DNA from: Acanthaster planci
Taxonomy: Eukaryota > Echinodermata > Asteroidea > Valvatida > Acanthasteridae
DNA length: 64,000 nt
NCBI RefSeq assembly: GCF_001949145.1
Contig: NW_019091398.1
Location: forward strand, 236,311 to 300,310
Direction of reading: 5' to 3'
In this document: piece after piece, positions 34,401-49,400 of the stretch
Numbering within the stretch: position 1 is the first letter of the stretch
How the letters are laid out: every line of letters starts with the position of its first letter
Translations under genes and position numbers: made by a program
The notes under the pieces: generated by a model
What the model saw: only the letters and a program-made list of their open reading frames with translations
Told to the model about the DNA's origin: nothing
Databases searched by the model: none

Positions 34401-37400
34401 AGTTAGTTACACCTCTGAGCTGGTTTGGCCACCTTGAACAGCAGAAGTTTCTCTGAGTACCTGTCAGAAAAGTCACTGAAAAGAGCAGGTGGCTACTTTT
34501 TGGACTACCTTAAAATGCAGACCGTTGCTGTGGTCACATAGACCTGTCCAGAGTTCTTCATGATCTTGGTAAGCAAACAGAAAACTTCAAGATTTGGCCA
34601 GCCACTGCTGGGGACACTACAAGAGAACAGAGACTGGCCATCATAAGACCTGCTTCAACCAGCCTATAAGATGCATCAACATGCTTACCTTCTTGATTGG
34701 GTTCCCATGAGAATCTGTCACATTGACGATGATGTCTCCATCCAAGACCTCTCCCAACCGAACCTTCTTGCTGCCCTGACAAACGCACTTGATCTGTGAG
34801 ACTTCACCTGGCTCAGGTCTGTGACCAATAGAGAATGACACAGGTTCAAAATACAGGATGTAGCAGAAGGGAGCTGAAGATTGCAGTTAACCCCTTTGCG
34901 ATGGATGACGGCAAGAGCTGCCATAAAAATTGAGATCCTCAGCCTGCTTTTCAGCTATTATTCTCGGCCCACGCTCAAGCGAACACGGTGAAAGAAGGCA
35001 GACCCTGGCTCTTGTATATATGGTGATTGGCCTTTGTGTGTAGCCCAGAAATGAAAAGACGAAACAAGCCTTTCATGTAAACAATTGAGATGGAAATCCT
35101 CACCTGATTGTGAAGCCAAACTCCAAACCCGATCCATCCGATAGACTGAGCTGGACATATTTAGCCTCAGCGGCCGAGGCAGGCACCTTGATGTCAGGCA
35201 AGATTCCTTGCTGCACCTTCTCATGACTGAGTCTGGGCATCCAGCTGACCTTGACCTTGCTGGCAATCTCTGGGCTGATCTTGATCTGTCGGAAGCCCTC
35301 ATCAAACAAGGCAAACACTGCACCACAGGGATTACAAAAAATACTTTCTACAACCTCCAGAGCCCCTTCAAAATTAATCAAATTTGGAGGGATGTAGCAG
35401 GACCAAGGAAGGTAGAGCCGGCCAATATCATTTTTGCTTGGGGCTTAACGGCCCTGAAAAGTTTACGTACAAAGAGTGTGCTATTGGGTTTTCTGCAAGG
35501 TGGTGGATTTTCGAGGATTCAGGAAGATTACGGGAAAAGTGCCTAGGAAGCAAGGACTAGGGATGACAATGCTCTAGAGAGGCACAGTAGTTTCAGCAAG
35601 GCATATAAAGTAATCAATCTTAGGTAAGGATCATCAGAATGCCTTTTTGATCATGAACACACTCAGAGAAGGCACCTTTAAAAAAAAAAACATTACAAGA
35701 ATTGGGAGAAAAAAGATTCTGCTCTTGTGCTTCTATGATGTCAACTCACAAATTCCCTTGATGTGGTCTCCAGCCGGCCATCTCAACTCCTGCTGATGTC
35801 TGAGTTTGGTTGACCCTGAGTTTTCTGTGTACCACATGTCAATGTAGTGAGGATTGGAATTGGGTAGGACTTGGATGACCTTCTCAATAGGTGAGATGTC
35901 ACTGAAATTCTTCAGACGGGGGCAAGGAATTAAGCAGTAGTTATTCATCAGAAGACAAAATAAATACATCAATAAATGACTAAAAAGGTACAGCAGTATT
36001 TATCAATGCACACTCAGCAGCAAAAAGACGCCGACAACCAGAGACCTGATGAAATACTAGTTCTCAGACTGTATGGTTTCCTACCGGGAGCCAGACTTTG
36101 GCCGTTATCTTCTGCCCTTTCTTCAGGTTCTTGAAGAAGATGATGTTGCCTGTCAGCGTAGTCTTTCCTGTGCTACAATCGCCACAGTATGTTGGCAACC
36201 CGGGAGCACCAAGGAACTGTTAAGCACAACGACAGGCAAAATGATGGTTGATTGGAAAGCGTGTGTCTTTGCATATTAGACTGTACAAGAGGAAACCAAA
36301 TGAAAAGCTCTTCTGTTGTGGTTCTGTGTACAAGTTCTGGGCACAAGACCTGGCTAGTAACTCTAGCTACAAGCTCTGCCGATCAACCCTCCCTATTAGC
36401 TCTACTACCAGCTCTGCCTAGCAGTTCTTCTTACCTTACAGGTGACATCCAGCTTTGGGTGGACAGTGATATTCCCTGCCTTGTCTCTAACCTCGATCGT
36501 CACATTCAGTGCCTGACCATTCTCAATGGAGATCTCTTCAACGAATGTAGGAACATGAAGGGAGTGAGGTTGACCTGTCCGTAGAAACAAAACTACATTT
36601 ATTCAAAATGCTAAAAGAAATTGATAGTCTTGTGAGCAGCTTCATTTCTTGTTTCTTGGGAATCCAAGGATTTGGGATGTTCCCCTTGCGCACTTGGCAC
36701 AAGGATCCTGAGTCTTACTTGAAATAAAAAATCTTTCAGTAAGTATTTGATCAGTTTTCATTTGAGAAAATGAAACTGAGAGGAGAAGGGTTCGAACCTA
36801 GGACCATCATTTCTCTACTGACTGAGCTTACAGAGTCATGGTGGTCTCATTTCATCCCCCAGTACCTAGAAGATATATAAACTGTGATACTTGACCCTTC
36901 TGCAATGACACTGATTACGTACTGACCTGGAGATAGTCTTATCTTCAGGGTCTGTGTTGGGAAGGCCAGGCCTGGGAGAGTCACTTTGAAGTTAAAATTC
37001 TTTCCCTGAAAGGAGCCTACATCACCGATGGCCGTCACATCCTTGACGAGCAGTGTGGTTCCTCTGGCTTGCACGCCGGCGTAGCTCAGCTCGAGACCGC
37101 TGCATAGGATGGCAAAATGAGGTCAGAGTTCAGTGAACATTGCAGGTGAGCACCGTGATACCTTGAGACATTGCTGCGTTTTAAAACAACTTTTTTTCTC
37201 ACCTTGCCTCAAGGACCGGCTTCATGTTGGGCACCGGCTTGGTGGAGTGGTTGAACTCATCTTGGAGTTCCAGTGGGATGTTGAAGGGAACACCCACTCT
37301 GAAGGGCGGGTCCAACAATCCCACGCTGAATTTGCTGGGTGGAGCCTCTGTATTGGAAAGGAATTCAAAGAAGTACACTGTGGTTACTTGGAAGCACTGA

Positions 37401-40400
37401 CCAAGAGCACTATCTGATCAACTTCTCCCATGGTATAATGTCTCTAATCCAAAACTGATGGAAGCAGGTTGCAAACAGGACTAGCTATTGTCTTGAATGC
37501 CCTGATTTTACATTCTCCAAGAGTTCAAGAGTGTCAAAGTAATGTGCTCATTAACCACTACCTGCCGGGGACTCCGAAATCGGAGCCGTNNNNNNNNNNN
37601 NNNNNNNNNNNNNNNNNNNNNNNNNNNNNNNNNNNNNNNNNNNNNNNNNNNNNNNNNNNNNNNNNNNNNNNNNNNNNNNNNNNNNNNNNNNNNNNNNNNN
37701 NNNNNNNNNNNNNNNNNNNNNNNNNNNNNNNNNNNNNNNNNNNNNNNNNNNNNNNNNNNNNNNNNNNNNNNNNNNNNNNNNNNNNNNNNNNNNNNNNNNN
37801 NNNNNNNNNNNNNNNNNNNNNNNNNNNNNNNNNNNNNNNNNNNNNNNNNNNNNNNNNNNNNNNNNNNNNNNNNNNNNNNNNNNNNNNNNNNNNNNNNNNN
37901 NNNNAAGGATTTTGAAAACAGAAAAAATGATAGTCATGCCGGCCCAGCATTATAAACGTTGAAAAATGCCCCGGTACGAAGTGGTTAAAACTGGGCAAAG
38001 GTCAGCACATCAAGTAAGTCTCCCCAACAGGGAATTAGACTTTAAAAGACTTTGGATAAAAATCTACCAACAGGCAGAACAAACTCTCTCAAGGATCGAG
38101 AAAATAAAAGACTCATCAAAAGAATGAGCATCTTGCCTGTGATGCTGAATTTGATCTTGTGGTTGGGCAGTGGCCTACCGCCAAACGCTGTTACTCCACT
38201 CTCATTCAGGACAACCTGGATCTTGATGGTGTGATCCCCAAGATTCTTCATGTTCTCTGCAAAAAGTTAACCACAAAGTGATCGGAGGACTACTTCAGAT
38301 AGGTACCACAGACTTCAAACTTTAGTTAGGCACTGATAAATAGCATGTGACCTTGCTTGAGTAAACTGCAGGTCCAGCTCTTTGCAGCTCTGCTTAGCAA
38401 AACTGGAGAGCCTCTGCTTAAATTCTGAGCTAATGGAATGACTCACCCATTCTCTTGAACCAATAGGACCACGCCTTGACGTACTGACTAAGATGAGAGA
38501 CCAGCTCCTCCTCACCATTGGGAGCTGCACGAAGAAAGTGTTACAGAGGATGAGATGTCTATTGGACGAGTGAGTAATAGGCTCAACAGTGGGATTTGAA
38601 CCTACAACCACTGGAATACCTGCTAATGAATTTCAAATTCTGTCCAGTTTCTTTATTTGTTCAAACTTTGTTTACTAATTGGGCAAGTAAATATTAGGTT
38701 CAACTGTGGGATTGGAACCCCCTACCACTGGAATACCAGTTTAACCAATCTGTGAAACTTGTTTACTCTAAATGTGGTTTATATGCAAACGGTCTGACAC
38801 AAAGACACAAACACAAGTTTATTTACAATAATGTGGGGAGGTCTCTGAATGCAATGTCATGACATTTTGACAGGGATGCAAGGACTATGGAAGCAATTCT
38901 GAAAATGCCTTAAAAGTGACTCACTGTGTAGGATGACTTTGAGTTCCACCAAAAGTTTCTTAGCAGCAAGGTGTGATCCGGGAAGGCGGGAAATTGACTC
39001 GCCTTTACGATTCTTGATGTCCACTTGGATGGCGCCTTGGTCAGAGATGATGAAAGGATTAAAAATGGGGGAAAGTTCACATACTCGAGTGCCTAGGACC
39101 TCAGGAATATGCCATGAAAAACACTGAACTGGCAGTCCATTTTGTTTCTGACAAGAGCAACACAGCTGCAAACATTCCAGTGATGCTACTGGTGGACCTG
39201 CACATTTCTAGACTAGACTCTAGAATATAGATTGTTCCCATTGGGAACAGACTGAAAACACCCGATATTCCTGAAAAAAATATTCAGGACTTTGCAACAA
39301 ACATGATGTCTTCTCACCAACTGTGCTTCCAGCAGCCATCCTGTCTCCTTGCTTGACTTGGTTACCTTCAGGCCAGGTGACAATCAGTTTCTCTGGCAAC
39401 CTATTAGGTACCACAAAGAGTGGCCAATGCATTGAAAATGACACTCTGATTTGAGAAACGAGGAGCAAATATTTCTTTAAATCAAAGCAACATCCTCCTG
39501 CGACAACATAAAATGTCAGGACTGAACCTGCAGATGTACCTTCAAGTAGCGAGGACAAAAATATAATTAGATCAACATGTTCAAGATTTCAAAGAGAGTT
39601 CCTTGTGCAGTTTTCTGAACTACTTGAGGCATCTATGTTGATGGCTTACTTTCCCTCTTCTTCCTCGATGAATCGTTTCAAGATCCTGTCATTAGCTGAC
39701 CGATCCAACTTGGACAGGGGGACGACCTTCACCTCATCGTAGAGCAATTTTGGCTCCTGCAAAACCAAATCATTTCAATCTCACAAAGATTTTCAGGCCC
39801 AAAATGGCGAATAGAGAACTCATTTTTTCCCTCAAATTTTATAGCCGATTCTACTGACAACCTCTGATGTTATAAAGGGCTCTGGTACACTCATTATTTA
39901 TCAACGTCAAACAAAAAGAGGCAGATAGACATGGTTCATGGATGAGCACTTGGGAAAGGGGAATCATGACTTCCTGGTACATAAAATAGTTCTCCAACCT
40001 GTGCAATCTCCATTTCTCCACCTGTGGCAAAGACATCCCCCTCATGGTGTCCATACAGGAGAAACCGCTTGATGGTACCTGTGATGATGGGAACAGTACG
40101 AAACGTCCGTACCTAGAAAGCAATGCACATTAGACTGGTTGACTGAGGTTTGTGGTAGCCTCAAATTAGGAGTTAATTGCTTGGGGAACAATCCTGACTT
40201 GACTTACCAGCTGGCCTCTCTTGAAGATTTTACCGTCCCACTCGATGGCCTTGTAGACGGCCCAGGGCGACTGCTGTCTCTTGACGGCGATCTCTGGCCG
40301 GGCGATGGCTCCCTCAAAGCTGCAGAATTTTACCTGCTTGTCATAGGTCTCATGACATTCCCTCAACCATTCATGGAACTGACGGTCAATCTTCACGCGC

Positions 40401-43400
40401 TGGGCCTTTAATAATTGACAGCAAAAGGCTGCTTGTTTAGAAAATATTAGCTCAAAGAATTTGTAGAGGGAGGCAGGGTAGCCCAAGGGTAAGACTACGG
40501 AAAGAGTTTTTGACTTGCCTGGCCCAGGACAATCTTCTGGAAGATTGTGTTTTTATCCTTCAGTCTGACCTCCAGGTCAATGAAGGTCAACTTGTTGGTA
40601 CTGACTTCAAACTTGTCATTGGTCCACAGCACCCCTGAGATTCTGTTGTAGCACTCCACAGGGATGGGCCCCCGCTTCTTAGGTGCGGAACACCAGTCAA
40701 AACTGCAAAATGATCAGAGTGACGGAAGTGAACGTGAAGCCCGAACAATGGTGCACATGACAGGATTCAAACTGCTCTCTCTTGAACATGACCAAATGGG
40801 AACTACTTTATATACCAACCTCAAATCAGTTTCACAAAACTGCTAAGTTAACATTTCCAAGACAAGTTACCAGCTGACATGCCAAGTGTTCTTCACTTGT
40901 TCCAGCTGGTTGTCAGCTCAGTTTACAATATAAATGTACTTGCTGATTATTATTTATTTGTGATTATTTTATATACTGTGCTAAGCAGATCCATGAAATT
41001 GAACTCCTGCTGGGCAAGTCCGGAGCTTACTTCTCAACGCATGTGTAAGGGATGAGTCTTCCACTCCAGTAACATTCAAAGATGGGTCGATTTCCTCTAG
41101 CTGGTCTGTCCTCATTATAATAGTCTTCCTCCTCAATAACGTCTCCATCAACTGTTGGAAAGGAACACACAAGAATGGGGATTATCACGTTGGAACTGAA
41201 AGGCTATTCACCAAATACTGGGCTATGTCACTCTCTCCAAACCCTGTACCAAAATGTTTGTAAGTAACTTGGAAGTGCAATCAAAGGGGAAAGCTTAAGA
41301 ATTTTAACAACAGCTGCTGTGTCTGTTTGCAACAGAACAAAGGGCTTTCCCCCATTCTAAGTTTAGAGAGAAGTGCACTTATGCATGTGTCCTTTAAGAC
41401 ATGTCGACTAAAAACGATCCGTGTACGAGACTATAAGATTTGCAGAAAAATATAAAGGCCAAAAAAAGTCACGAGATGACATCATCGTGACGAATTCAAC
41501 CTTGAGGGCCTATTGTGAGACTTGTGATAGCTATAACATCATTGTTCTGGAAGCACCTATGTATTAGGGAATTTGCTTGGAATATTCTTGATGAAAATAC
41601 TAACTTGCAAAGGGATTAGAGTCCTCTACAGAAAAAATGTGTACAAAATGAACAGGTTTTGGGGGAGAAGAGTAAGGAGATAAGGGAAAAAAATCTTGAC
41701 AAAAAGAACGGCTTTTATGCAACTAAGGCCAAAAAAAGGCTTTAATCTCTGGTCAGTGCACACATCGAATTTCTAGCATGCGCATCAATCATTTTTTCTC
41801 AGTGAAAGCAGCAATCGCACCCTCTATTAAGCTGCAATAGCACCCTCTATTTCAGCACTGCCTCAACAATCTTGCGGGCAGCTCGATCTTTTACTTAGGG
41901 CGATAAATCCTGACGCGATTGATATCGAACAGTAACAGCAGAGTATGGATATCAGGGCTCGAAATTGGGCTAATCATCACGGGAACAAGTGCTTGTTCCC
42001 TAGACAGCTGAATTCGTCACTTTATGGGAGCAAGTAGCTCTCATACAATGTAAAGACATATGTTGAAGAAAAAAAAGTAAAGACCCTGGTCCTTACTGTT
42101 GCTTTTGTTTAAATTGACGACACTGATAACTTACAGTTGTTATTTTTGCAGGCATGCACGCGACGTACAACTAGTAGTGAGTACAGGCCCAACTGGAGTC
42201 TCAAATGTGCTTAGCGATGCTACACAAAAAGTCTGGCACCGGGCCTTTCTAACGTGCGTATGCACACAGACATAAAAGGGAACTAACTACAGCAATAGAG
42301 CATTTTTGTCCCAAGACGATTAGGCTGAGACTTTAGTTTCGCTGGTTCCAGCTATTTTGGAGCATGGTTCAAATCCACATGTTCAAGCTATGACTGGAAC
42401 CAGCAAACTGAACTCTAAGCCAAACCCACTCGTTTGGCTTGAATTTACACACAAGGGGCCAGTTTCCATACAGTCATGACACTGGCGGCGGGTATGTATG
42501 TACGTTCATGTGTGTGCATGCATCACATTCGAGACTGCGGCGTGCGCTTGGCGCCATCGTAAACAAAATTTTACCGTGTTATGGTTCCATGACAAGGCTG
42601 ATCCAAAGTGAAGAAAAAAGTTTAGGTGTTTTTTCATGACAAAAGTAAAAACAAGCAGTAAACATGTTCAAGTACATGGAATCAAATGGGCGTAAGTACT
42701 TGCGTCCATCATTATGATTTACGGGTGCATTTCTGAGGAAAACGGGCACATTTTAGCTACCTGCGCCCATTAATTTCAATTCCTGGATATGAAGTTGTTA
42801 GTTGTCAGCTTGTAATGATAATAAAGCTGGTCTTGTCCCCTGACTCAACAATGTGTCTGCAGTTGTACAATCCAACCCTAGAGAAAAAAAAAGCCGCATC
42901 ACCGCATCAATTCTGGAACATCAATCTGACCAGAGACAAAGCATTTTTGTTTGGCCTAACAAAAAAGTCACCGATCAAATCCCTGTGCATTTTCCAACAC
43001 CTTAAATAACTCTGACACAGTTGAAATTTTGACTTTGTTACACAGGGTATGTTCAGCACGGTACCCACCTCCAGGAATTGAATCTACAGCAGGGAACGTC
43101 TCCTTGTCATACAGGAATGGATGATATCTCAGAATCCCTTCAACAATTCCAGTGCCTTCCACTACGGCTCGGAATTCAAACGAGTCAATAGCACTACGGA
43201 TGTACCTGCCACAAACAGAAACAGGTTCTGAAAATCAATGCACGTCTGTGTCGAATTAAAAAACCCTAGTCTGTAAAGTGCAGACATAAAGGCTCCTAAT
43301 GCACCAGCCTAACCCCTAACAGAATGATTACAAACAAGACGCAGTACAATTCCTTTCAAAGTTTCTGGTCTGCTGGTACCAGACCATCATTTTTGACTCA

Positions 43401-46400
43401 CTTTGTTTGCATATCATCCTTGATATCTCGGAGGCTGATAACACGCGGCGTCTTGCCTCGTTCGTGAATCTCCACGGTGATGTCGATATTCTTGAAGGGG
43501 CTTATGGGCCGTTTGTTCCCCAACCCAGAGGCTTCGTTGCCACGGGGACCATGGATGTAGTAATGGTAAATATGCCTGGAGTAGATCACAAAGACAAGGT
43601 TTCTCACAGATCAGAAAGAGCAGTGTTCCCAAGTAACTTGTGGAGTATTTCAGGTTTAAAGACACTACTTTTCGTGGATGAAATCTCATAGCCATTCAAC
43701 ATTTGACTCCATCTTGTCTCCCGTTTTCATTTCTTTTGTTCCTTTATCTAGCTCTGTGTCTTCCACACGAAATAATCCCACTTACGCCAGTTGTCGGCAC
43801 CATCCCACGAAGTCATGCTTGAGATAGTGTATGTGGTGTGAATTAATACCGGTGATGATGACATGAGTGAAACTCTCCTTGCCGATTTCTTCTTTGATCA
43901 AATTCTTCAGGTTCTGATCATCACTGCCCAAGTGACGAGCATCGCCCACCTGAGAATAAAGAAATCAAAACGTGTTGTTTCCAGTTCCCTCTTCTTAACT
44001 TGCTTTGGAAAAGTAAAACTCTGAAGCAAAAAGGAGGCAAAAGTCTCACTTGGATTACTGACTTGGTGGACATAAAGTCCAGGTTGTCATTAAACATTTC
44101 AAGATGTTTTGAGGAACTCACTTCAAGGCAAAATCAACACATTCAGCATGAGCCATAGCAACCCTGCCTGATTTTACTTCATTACTGAAAACCGATTTTT
44201 TTTTCCAACTGGAGAATTAAAGTTTAGTTTTGTTCCCTAAGAATGATGGCCAGAGGTCCCGTACTGGTCTGTTGCTGATAAAACCGCTGTAGATGGACTC
44301 CCGATTCTTCTCTCGTCTCTCAAACTCCTCCTTGGATATTGTCAGTTCGTGCACATCTCTGGAGTCTTTAGGCTTTGTGATCATCTACACAGAGAAACAA
44401 ATCTTGGTTTACTCTACTGATCCCTGGCATTTTTTTGATTATGACATTACTATCCCTTCATTATGGGCCACTTAAAAAAAATTCAGCAAAATTCATACCT
44501 ACAGTTATTCCAAATTCAATCTCACTGATCAATGTAAATTTTGCTTCAGCAAAGACCTACTGTAATGTGAATTCAAAACATGTTAATTCAAAACATGGAA
44601 AGCTGACTGAGGACATTTAACTTTCAAAATATTCTTATCAATGGTAGCCGAACAGACAAAACACCAGGGGTACATGTAAATGTTTCTCACTCTTGACTCA
44701 GGGGGGGGTGATTACGATCCATGCTCTGGGTTTTGTACTGGTCATCTACGTTGTGGTCATCTAAATCCAAACCAACTTAAATGACACAGCGTTTGGAATA
44801 AAACTCAACCATTGTTACCCTTGTGCCTTGGCCGATGAAGAATATGGCTTGTTTGCCACCAACACCAAAGTATGAGATGTCGCTTGTGAGTGAACGAGGT
44901 ACCGCTTCGTTGGCAGGTGAATTGGACCTGTTGTCATCATCATCAGTCCTGGCAAAATTTGGTGTAAGATTTTACTATCAATCAAACGTATCCTCAGTCC
45001 AATAACATGAATATCAACATGATGGTGTCTTATGAGGTATGTGAGGTAGAAGGTTTGTTTCTGAATTACTATATGTAGTGGTCCAGGTTGATTTTGACTC
45101 ACTGTTTCGGTCTCCTCTCTTTGCGGATGAATTTGGAGAGACGGTAGATGGCCCAGTTGTTTAGCTGCCTGGATGTCATGCCTTTGCCGTTGTCTATGAT
45201 ACAAATCATACTCTTATCTCCTGATTCATCCAAAAACTGGAAAGAAGTTCAAATTTGGAAATTCAGTCCAAAACAACTGTGCTTATAAATATGTCAGACC
45301 TTCTACTCCTCATCAAAATCTTGACTTTCTTTTACATGTACTTTAAGCTCAATACCAGTGATGATCTTCTGACGCATTTTCCTTACCAATCTTAGTTCAA
45401 TTGTCCTGGGTCCCAGATTGTCGCAAGTTGCTGTCAGGGAATTATCAATTAACTCTGCAAAGGCAAATGCTGCAAAGACAAACCAAAGGAACACAAGCAG
45501 GAATTTCAGAGTTTAATGGGATGTGTAATTCAACAATATGAACTACTGTATGGAAGTTTTTTCCACTCCATGTTGAAGGTGTCATGATGGGAGAATGGTT
45601 GTTAACAGGGTGCTACGGTGGGATTATAATTATGATGTCAAATAATGAACTCCCAAGCTGCAAGAGACCTAGTGACAACATGGGAAAACCCCAAAGGGCA
45701 ATTTACATGTACTCTTCCCAGGAAAGGATAGGTAGGATTCAGAGACTTACGCAGGGGGTTTTGTCCTGCACTGGCATAGTATTCATACATTCCGCTCTTG
45801 ACCAGTGTGTCATAGTGAGGCAGGAACTCCACTCTCTCCTTGGCAGGGGCTGGCAGATTCTGATTGATGTGATTGAGGATGTATAGTGTGTCACCAGAAT
45901 CAATAAGTTCCTCTGCAAAATTGGGGGAACAAAATTGGAGTCATCTCGAGGGACTGTTAGTTCATGTTCAGGAATGTACAGTGCCCCTTTTGTAGTTCTC
46001 TTCTCGAAATGGCTGGAGAGTTGCAGCTACATAAAATGCAAATGAGCATAACCAGAGTACTAGTGATCATGGTATGCATGTATATATATGTACATATGGG
46101 TGTCTCCATAGCTTGCAGACTTTTTTGTCAGTTTAGTTTCTATCAGACTTGTATTTGAGTTGCGAAACATCAAGTCTGAGTCACTTCTCTGGAGTCCAAG
46201 TCCTGACTCATCCAGGTCAAGTCCAAGTCATGAGTCACAAAGGTTGAGTGCAAGTCCGAGTCATTAGTCACCTTTATTATTGTATTGGAAACCCACTGTC
46301 TGCGAAAAAAACGGAATGTTGCATTTTTCATCACAACTTTTCTCTGATTTAATGAACTGGAAAAACATGTGCATGCATGTCAAAGGGACCATGGAAAATC

Positions 46401-49400
46401 AAGTATGACAAACAGTCTTTTGACCTACATGTACAAGTGATCTGTATGCCCTGTCCTTTGTATAAACTTCCACAAATATGGTGCTCCTTTCCAATGGTTT
46501 GCTCAGGGCAGGTTAATTTTAAAATGGATGCCATGGCCGATCTTCTAGCTTTCACATGTACACACAGACTGTACCAACCTCGGATAGTTACACCTTTCTG
46601 TTCACTGATTTCCCCTGTATTCACCTGCAACTCAGATTCTTTGAACAGCAATACACGTGGTTCAAAGCTATTGCTTGGCAAGGCACCAGTCTGCGTTACA
46701 TAAGAATAGTCCGATACTGAATGCATCAATGTGTATTAATGCAGTATCCAGTTTGGATGGCAAGCTTCACGTTTCTGTTTATTGATTTCCCCAATTAATA
46801 TATGGGCAACCATGCATGCACCGCAGTAGCTGCACCATGAGTTGTTTTGCTCAGTGAAAAAAAAACCACACTGATGTAATTTATGAAGAGTCACAAGTCA
46901 TGCAGGTCGAGCCCTGAGTCTGAATCTTATGTCAAAATGACTTGTGTCTGAGTCGTTAAAAATGTGACTTGAGTTGGACTCGAGTCTGAGTCACAAGTCA
47001 TACAACTCTGGTTTCTACTAGACCCGAATCAAGTCGGATTTACATGTACAATGCCCTTCCTAGTCAGCCATCCCTTCAGGCTGTATGCAGTACACGGTCG
47101 TTGTGTTCAGCCCAGCAGCTCGCATAACCCTTACAAGGCGTCCTCATTTGATAGCCTTTATTGTATGTGTGTCATACATGTACATGTATCCGATTTGATG
47201 GATAAGCCAATTGGAACCTCATCGGTGATATGTAGTTGTTCATAATTGCGTACGAACGACATGATCTTGCATAATGCATATGGAATTTCCACCAATCAAA
47301 GTAGTCAGACCTGTAGACTCATTCATTATAATGCAGGTATAAACAACGTAAAAACAAGTCTGGCAGTGTGATTGGCCGCTACCGCTTTTGGTAGATGAGC
47401 CCACTCACTGTGTATAAACAATTGGCAGATTCATCAAATCAGGATTTCTGAACTGAAATCATAATAATAAGTGGACACAAGAGGGCGCAAAGCACATAAC
47501 AACATGAGGCCTCAATGGCATCCAAAGCATAAATGAAGATGTCACAGAGATCCCAGCTTGAGTCAAGTCTGGTTTCTACACATGTGCACTTACCATATCC
47601 CCCATTGTCTTTTATTTCCTCTCGGTTTGTTGTTGCTATCACAAAATGGATGTTGTTGCTAATGTTGAATTCCTTGACAAAGAAAAAAAGAACCGATAAG
47701 AATTAATCATGTCAATTAATGGACCCACCTATGGAAATAGCAGTCTCACTTACAAGCAGGTAAATTTTCATTGGTTGCTTTTATTATGGATTAACTCGCC
47801 TGTACAAAGACTGATAACATACAGAGTAGGTTGGCTTTAACTCTGCAGGAAAAACAATGATAGTATACTTGAACTTCTACAAGCTGTTTCCTCAATTTTC
47901 TTCAGGCAAACTTAAATTCTCAACTCAGATTGGTCGATCTACGGCAATAAACAGTGTGATAAATGTATATAACTGTATTGCATGGTTCACGTCAAACCCC
48001 GCTATAATGCACTCTTCTAACTCAACGCATTGCGGTATATTTACGCTAAAAGCAAAACGCACAACTGCAAAATCTACTTTAAATTCACAGGTGGCACATT
48101 TGAGAGCATACATGTAGGCCCCTATAGCATCTTAACTGCATGAAGTGATGCTTTACATCACACATAGTGATGCTATACCGTGCATTTCGACTGTTGCTGC
48201 ATTAATGTTTGGGCAAAATCATACCGCACACGTATATTTTCAGTGCTGTTTTTGTACAGGTCATCACAACCTGCTTACTTTTATAGGCAATTAAGGTCCC
48301 CTAAGTAGGGTTAGTGGAAAAAAGTTTTTTTCTGAGGTCGGGAGCCAAAAAAGAGTTGGTCGGAAATGAGAACCACAGAATTTAAAAAGGGTGCCCTTAC
48401 AAATAACCGGTCAAACTTATATCAAAACGTTTCTTCAAAATACCTCTCCAAGATCACTTCAAACACAAAACAGAAAAACAGTTGAAAATTTATAAACCTC
48501 CCTATCCAGACCTGGTCTGAGTACACTAGCTTGGACCCTATCTCCATTTAACACTAGAACACAATCTGGTATACAAAGGTTCAACCAAATTGACAAAAGT
48601 GGGTTTAATAGGGAAAAATGAATGGCCTGACAAAAACGTCAGATTTCACCCTCAAAATGGGAAAAAAAACACCATTAGATATGCCTCAAGGTACAATTAG
48701 TTTGAGGATTACACAGGAGGAGCTTACTGGTAGCTTTACTTAAAATGTGGATGAAAAGTGCCATTTCCTGTAAAATTCCGAGAGCTACCGAAGTAGGGCA
48801 CATACAGGGTACCAAAGTCGTGACCCAACTTGACCTCACACATCATTATGTTGCGAATGTGCTTCCCTTGTGCTAATGACTGTCCTCTGACATGTATAGT
48901 GACTGATCGCACATAAGTAGCTGACCTTGTAACTGAGTGGCCAACACCTACATAACCTACTCTGCATGTGATCACCCATTAGATACACTGCACATGTTAA
49001 GAAGCACTTGCTGGCTAAAGGGCAGCCAGGAAGCACAGTCTTTACATAATGACATGTGAGGTCATGTTGGGTCCAGTCTTATTGCCATTTGATCATTACA
49101 CCAATGGCAACATGTGCATTGGGAGCCTTCCGAATTTAATCTGATATTGCGTGTTTAAAGTATAACTCAACATGTAAGTGCCTCTGCTCTAACATAATCT
49201 TTAAACTTTACTTGTACCTCAGGAGGCACACGTGTACATGTAGATCTACTATTTCTGGGGCTGTTTTGAGTGTGAGATCTAATGCTTTTGTTGGGCCCAT
49301 AATTACAGTCATTCTCCTAGTTCCGGATTGTGAAAATTATTCCATGTGATTGTGGCTCATCTAATTCACAACTCAAGTGGAATGGGATTAATAGTCCACC

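Noticed and set aside
37469-37998. Open frames spanning the N run
   Set aside because: They consist mostly of N and reflect the assembly gap.
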